From an uncultured Clostridia bacterium (lineage in GTDB: Bacteria; Bacillota; Clostridia; Oscillospirales; Acutalibacteraceae): a DNA stretch of 64,000 nucleotides. The position numbers and the translations under genes were made by a program. Below, in pieces: positions 61,047 through 64,000 of the stretch. The stretch's first letter is position 1; every line of letters begins with the position of its first letter. Below the pieces are notes generated by a model. That model saw only the letters and a list, made by a program, of their open reading frames with translations, was not told the DNA's origin and did not search any database. The stretch lies in contig CALEII010000013.1 in assembly GCA_937876205.1 (NCBI GenBank), positions 1-64,000 of the forward strand, given 5' to 3'.

Positions 61047-61106
61047 TCAATCAGCCTTTAGTGACAATTGTCACTAAACTGAGAGGACGGCTTAAAACCG
61101 TCCTCT
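61038..61106. terminator. Three consecutive hairpins after the DUF1540 gene
   Basis: First AAAGGCT/AGCCTTT (61038-61059), overlapping the stop codon; then an uninterrupted 22-bp palindrome (arms TTTAGTGACAA, 61057-61078); then AGAGGACGG/CCGTCCTCT (61082-61106) followed by eight T. The last is a classic terminator; the palindrome may be an operator or a further hairpin. Confidence 0.7.
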
Positions 61107-61119
61107 TTTTTTTGCATAT

Positions 61120-62619
61120 TTATTCAATACCGAGCATACCAAAAACAACTTTTCTCATACTGTCTGCATGTTTTTCACAGACATTATTGAAGCGTACCTC
61201 TTTATCTTTAAGTCCTCTGAGCTGTTCGGGGGCGTTAACGTTTGTCTTTTCTTCAAGCTGAGTCAGCATTGAGAATTCATCACCATCTGCATTGCCTTCA
61301 AGTGCTGTGAGAACGCTTGCACAGAACTTATATGGGCTTGCAGTTGAAGCCACGACAACGGGAGTCATATCGCCTGTTTCCTTGCGGTAGTCTTCACAAA
61401 CCTTGACAGCAACTGCAGTGTGCGTATCGCAAAGGTAGTCATATGTCTCATAAACTTCCTTGATAGTTGCCTTTGTTTCTTCATCATCACAGCAGCCTGC
61501 AGAATAAAGAGCCTTGATTTTTTCAAGAACATCTGCAGAAACCTCAAATGTACCGTTATCCTTGAGAGAGCCGTAAAGCTCTCTTACAGCAGCATCGTCT
61601 TCACCGTGAAGTGAGAACATAAGTCTCTCAAGGTTTGAAGAAATAAGGATATCCATTGAGGGAGAAATAGTTGCAAAGAAGCTTCTGTTTCTATCGTACT
61701 TACCTGTTGTGATAAAGTCTGTGAGAACGTTGTTGGCATTTGAAGCACAGATAAGCTTATTTATGGGAAGTCCCATCTTCATTGCGTAATTTGCAGCAAG
61801 GATATTGCCGAAGTTGCCTGTGGGAACAACAACGTTTATCTTGTCACCTATTGTAATTTTACCCTGCTTGAGCATATCACAGTAAGCTGAGAAATAGTAA
61901 ACAATCTGAGGAACAAGTCTGCCCCAGTTGATTGAGTTTGCAGATGAGAACACAAGATTGTTCTTAGCAAAAACATCCTTTATCTGAGCGTCTGTAAAGA
62001 TTGTCTTTACACCTGTCTGAGCATCATCAAAGTTACCGTTGATAGCACAAACACCGACATTATTGCCCTCCTGAGTGCACATCTGACGCTTCTGCATGGG
62101 GCTTACACCGTCATTGGGATAGAAAACAAGAATCTTTGTTGAATCAACATCCTTGAAGCCTTCAAGAGCAGCTTTGCCCGTATCACCTGATGTTGCCACA
62201 AGGATAACAATTTCCTTGTCTTTAAGTGTCTTTTTTGATGAACCGATAAGAAGATAAGGAAGAAGCTGAAGAGCCATATCCTTGAATGCACATGTGGGAC
62301 CGTGCCAGAGCTCAAGGATATTCACATTGTCGTGAAGATTGACAACGGGAGCAACCTCATCGCTTGAGAATTTTCCTTCTTTATATGCACCTTCAACGAA
62401 TGATGCAATTTCATCTGCTGTGAAATCTGTAAGATAAAGAGCAAGCACCTTCTTTGCTCTCTCGATATATGACATATCCTTCATTGAATCAATAAAATCA
62501 AGGTCAATCTGAGGAATTTCACAGGGAACAAAAAGACCGCCTTCATCTGAAATGCCCTTTGTGATAGCCTGAGCTGAAGTCACTTTAAGAGATTTATCTC
62601 TTGTAGATGTATAAAACAT
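61120..62619 (-). CDS. thrC: Threonine synthase
   Basis: 499 aa from ATG 62619 (AAAGGATG six bases upstream). MFYTSTRDKSLKVTSAQAI, the PLP Lys region GPTCAFKDMALQLLPYL and phosphate-binding VATSGDTGKAA and VPTGNFGNILA are typical of the longer ThrC class. Converts O-phosphohomoserine to threonine. Confidence 0.95.
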   Translation of the reverse strand: MFYTSTRDKSLKVTSAQAITKGISDEGGLFVPCEIPQIDLDFIDSMKDMSYIERAKKVLALYLTDFTADEIASFVEGAYKEGKFSSDEVAPVVNLHDNVNILELWHGPTCAFKDMALQLLPYLLIGSSKKTLKDKEIVILVATSGDTGKAALEGFKDVDSTKILVFYPNDGVSPMQKRQMCTQEGNNVGVCAINGNFDDAQTGVKTIFTDAQIKDVFAKNNLVFSSANSINWGRLVPQIVYYFSAYCDMLKQGKITIGDKINVVVPTGNFGNILAANYAMKMGLPINKLICASNANNVLTDFITTGKYDRNRSFFATISPSMDILISSNLERLMFSLHGEDDAAVRELYGSLKDNGTFEVSADVLEKIKALYSAGCCDDEETKATIKEVYETYDYLCDTHTAVAVKVCEDYRKETGDMTPVVVASTASPYKFCASVLTALEGNADGDEFSMLTQLEEKTNVNAPEQLRGLKDKEVRFNNVCEKHADSMRKVVFGMLGIE

Positions 62620-62680
62620 TTGAAACATCCTTTCAAACAATAATTAAATAAAAATCAAATTATAGTATAACAGACAGATT

Positions 62681-63601
62681 TTATTTTGTAAATAGCAGAT
62701 TGCTAAAAAATCTGTCGGCATTGGCAAAAAATATTTTATCAAGAAGTACATCATTAAATCCGTGTAAAGAAAGATAGTCACAAAGAAACGGTATCTTCTC
62801 AATCCCTGCAAGCTCAGGGTGAATATCGCAGCCGTCGAAGTCAGTGCCCATTGCAATTACATCTTCTCCACCGATTTCAATCATCTTTGTCATATGACGC
62901 AAAACAGCGTCAGCTGAATTATCATCACCGTTGCCAAGCAGCATTTTCCAGAGATTGATACCGATTACACCGTTATGCTCAGCAATAATTCTTATCTGAT
63001 CTTCAGTCAGATTTCTGTGTTTTGCTTTATAATTGTCAATAATATCAACACAGGAATGTGAAGCCATAAAAGGCTTTTCAGCAATATCTGCAAGATCATA
63101 AAAGCTTTTTTTGGAAAGATGAGATACATCGGCTGCTATACACAGATTTTCCATTTCTCTGACTGCAACCTTACCGAACCCGGTAATACCGATATCCTCA
63201 TCATCAAAGCATCCGCTTGCAAGCTCATTTCTGCCGTTCCAGGTAAGAGTAATCAGTTTTACATTACAAGCTGCGAGATGATGAAGACCTTCAGTTGTTC
63301 CACCCATAGCAGCTGCACCCTCAACAGACAGCACAGACCTGAATTGTGTATTCAATCCTTCGTGATACTCAGTTATACCGTTTTCTGTCATTTGCTTTTT
63401 ATAGAATTCATAAACACGGTCAAAGTATTCAACAGCAGCTTTACCTCTGTATTCATCCGGAATAAAAACTGCATAATCCTGAACATATTCAGAAAAACAG
63501 CCGGCTCTGTCAAGAGAAATGTGCCCGTCATTGCAGGCAAGACTCCCCTTTTTCTTCTCAAGCTCGGTTATTGTGTCACAGTGCAAATCAAAGAATCTCA
63601 T
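62681..63601 (-). CDS. Membrane dipeptidase (peptidase M19)
   Basis: 306 aa. RFFDLHCDTI carries metal ligands HxD, VSVEGAAAM the Glu, FMASHSCVDII and AMGTDFDGCDIHPELAG the later His/Asp sites, as in renal-dipeptidase-like enzymes. No signal peptide, so probably cytoplasmic despite the family name. Substrate could be dipeptides or D-amino-acid containing ones. Confidence 0.9.
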   Translation of the reverse strand: MRFFDLHCDTITELEKKKGSLACNDGHISLDRAGCFSEYVQDYAVFIPDEYRGKAAVEYFDRVYEFYKKQMTENGITEYHEGLNTQFRSVLSVEGAAAMGGTTEGLHHLAACNVKLITLTWNGRNELASGCFDDEDIGITGFGKVAVREMENLCIAADVSHLSKKSFYDLADIAEKPFMASHSCVDIIDNYKAKHRNLTEDQIRIIAEHNGVIGINLWKMLLGNGDDNSADAVLRHMTKMIEIGGEDVIAMGTDFDGCDIHPELAGIEKIPFLCDYLSLHGFNDVLLDKIFFANADRFFSNLLFTK

Positions 63602-63610
63602 AACATACTC

Positions 63611-63964
63611 CTAAAATGCGTTCTCAGTGTGTCTTATTTTATATTGTTTTTCGTCCTTTATCACTTCAATAATATCAAAGCGAAATGTCATATCAAGCCC
63701 TGTCGCTTTAACAAATGCGGCAGCAGTGCTTCTGACATTCTGTTCTTTTTTGCTGTCAACTGCATAAACAGGGTCAAAATACGAGCCTTCTTTTCTTGTT
63801 TTTACTTCAACAAAGCACAAAACGTCATCCTTAGCAGCAACAATATCAATTTCACCGCTTCTGGAAATGAAATTGGAAGATATAATATCATATCCTTTGT
63901 CCCTGAGGTAGCGTGCGGCGTATATTTCGCCCCACAAACCTGTCTTTCTCGGCTCTGCTATCAT
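63611..63964 (-). CDS. yraN: YraN/UPF0102 endonuclease-fold protein
   Basis: 117 aa. GLWGEIYAARYLRDKGYDIIS, then SGEIDIVAAKD and FVEVKTRKEG give the restriction-fold acids (Glu, Asp, Glu-x-Lys). Usual neighbour of rnhB, whose stop overlaps its start as ATGA. Function poorly known, linked to DNA processing. Confidence 0.9.
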   Translation of the reverse strand: MIAEPRKTGLWGEIYAARYLRDKGYDIISSNFISRSGEIDIVAAKDDVLCFVEVKTRKEGSYFDPVYAVDSKKEQNVRSTAAAFVKATGLDMTFRFDIIEVIKDEKQYKIRHTENAF

Positions 63965-64000
63965 TTTTCAAGAATCTTTTTAAGAAACGAACGACGGTGG
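63961..64000 (-). CDS. rnhB: Ribonuclease HII, last codons (partial)
   Basis: Thirteen codons run into the window edge: ...HRRSFLKKILEK then TGA at 63963-63961, which overlaps the yraN ATG. The His-Arg-(R/K)-Ser-Phe ending is the common C-terminus of RNase HII, and rnhB-yraN is a conserved order. The rest is outside. Confidence 0.7.
   Translation of the reverse strand, partial: HRRSFLKKILEK

Overview
The window looks like the chromosome of a low-GC, spore-forming Clostridia, probably Oscillospiraceae/Ruminococcus-like. This rests on SpoIIID, a CotJC-like manganese catalase, a DUF1540 protein, CvpA/MltG/DUF5711-type membrane proteins and the conserved ecfA1-ecfA2-ecfT-truA, ruvCAB and tig-clpP-clpX orders. 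Almost all calls come from reading motifs by eye; no database search was run.

Region 1 (1 to about 15.54 kb) is accessory DNA that reads as the right end of an integrative island. Its right border is a 45-bp 3' fragment of a tRNA-Pro gene (anticodon loop to CCA, 15493-15537), still followed by a hairpin terminator. A plus-strand 3' fragment of this kind marks the end distal to the intact tRNA, so the element should extend leftwards past the window start. No integrase is visible. From left to right it holds: the end of a dsRNA-binding-domain protein and a small acidic protein; a MerR/TipAS regulator with a 19-bp-spacer promoter; DUF6809 and a hypothetical; a DUF1848 radical-SAM-like protein overlapping a Cys-rich Rossmann-fold partner; a flavin-binding-type protein; a peptide-deformylase-like protein; and a restriction cluster of putative nuclease, McrC, a tandem-AAA+ McrB, a C5-cytosine methyltransferase and an N6-adenine methyltransferase, headed by a small XRE controller. 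Next is a complete retron: a reverse transcriptase with NAxxH, YADD and VTG motifs fused to a TOPRIM domain, and an upstream non-coding RNA bounded by 11-bp a1/a2 inverted repeats with its own promoter. The retron lies between two near-identical 24-bp direct repeats. A divergent hypothetical gene follows.

Region 2 (15.5-20.3 kb) is transitional: a membrane XRE regulator, a GC-rich CotJC-like gene, two imperfect copies of a dispersed repeat, a FAD/Rieske oxidoreductase and a decayed, multiply frameshifted fragment of a large phage-type protein next to the topB terminator.

Region 3 (20.3-64 kb) is mostly housekeeping: topB, two DUF3592-like membrane proteins with a CPBP protease, pfkA, dnaE, araD, spoIIID, a CxxxC-rich protein with a PHP phosphoesterase, a three-gene FAD oxidoreductase/DUF1667 cluster, a GH29-like fucosidase, tcdA, a secreted phosphodiesterase, mltG, pgsA, cvpA, the ECF transporter core, glmM, ruvCAB, clpX-clpP-tig, thrC, a dipeptidase, yraN and the last codons of rnhB.

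The most interesting part is the 1.8-15.5 kb defence-type island: a retron, a two-methyltransferase McrBC restriction system with an apparent internal start inside McrB, and several uncharacterised passenger genes sharing the same transcription direction.
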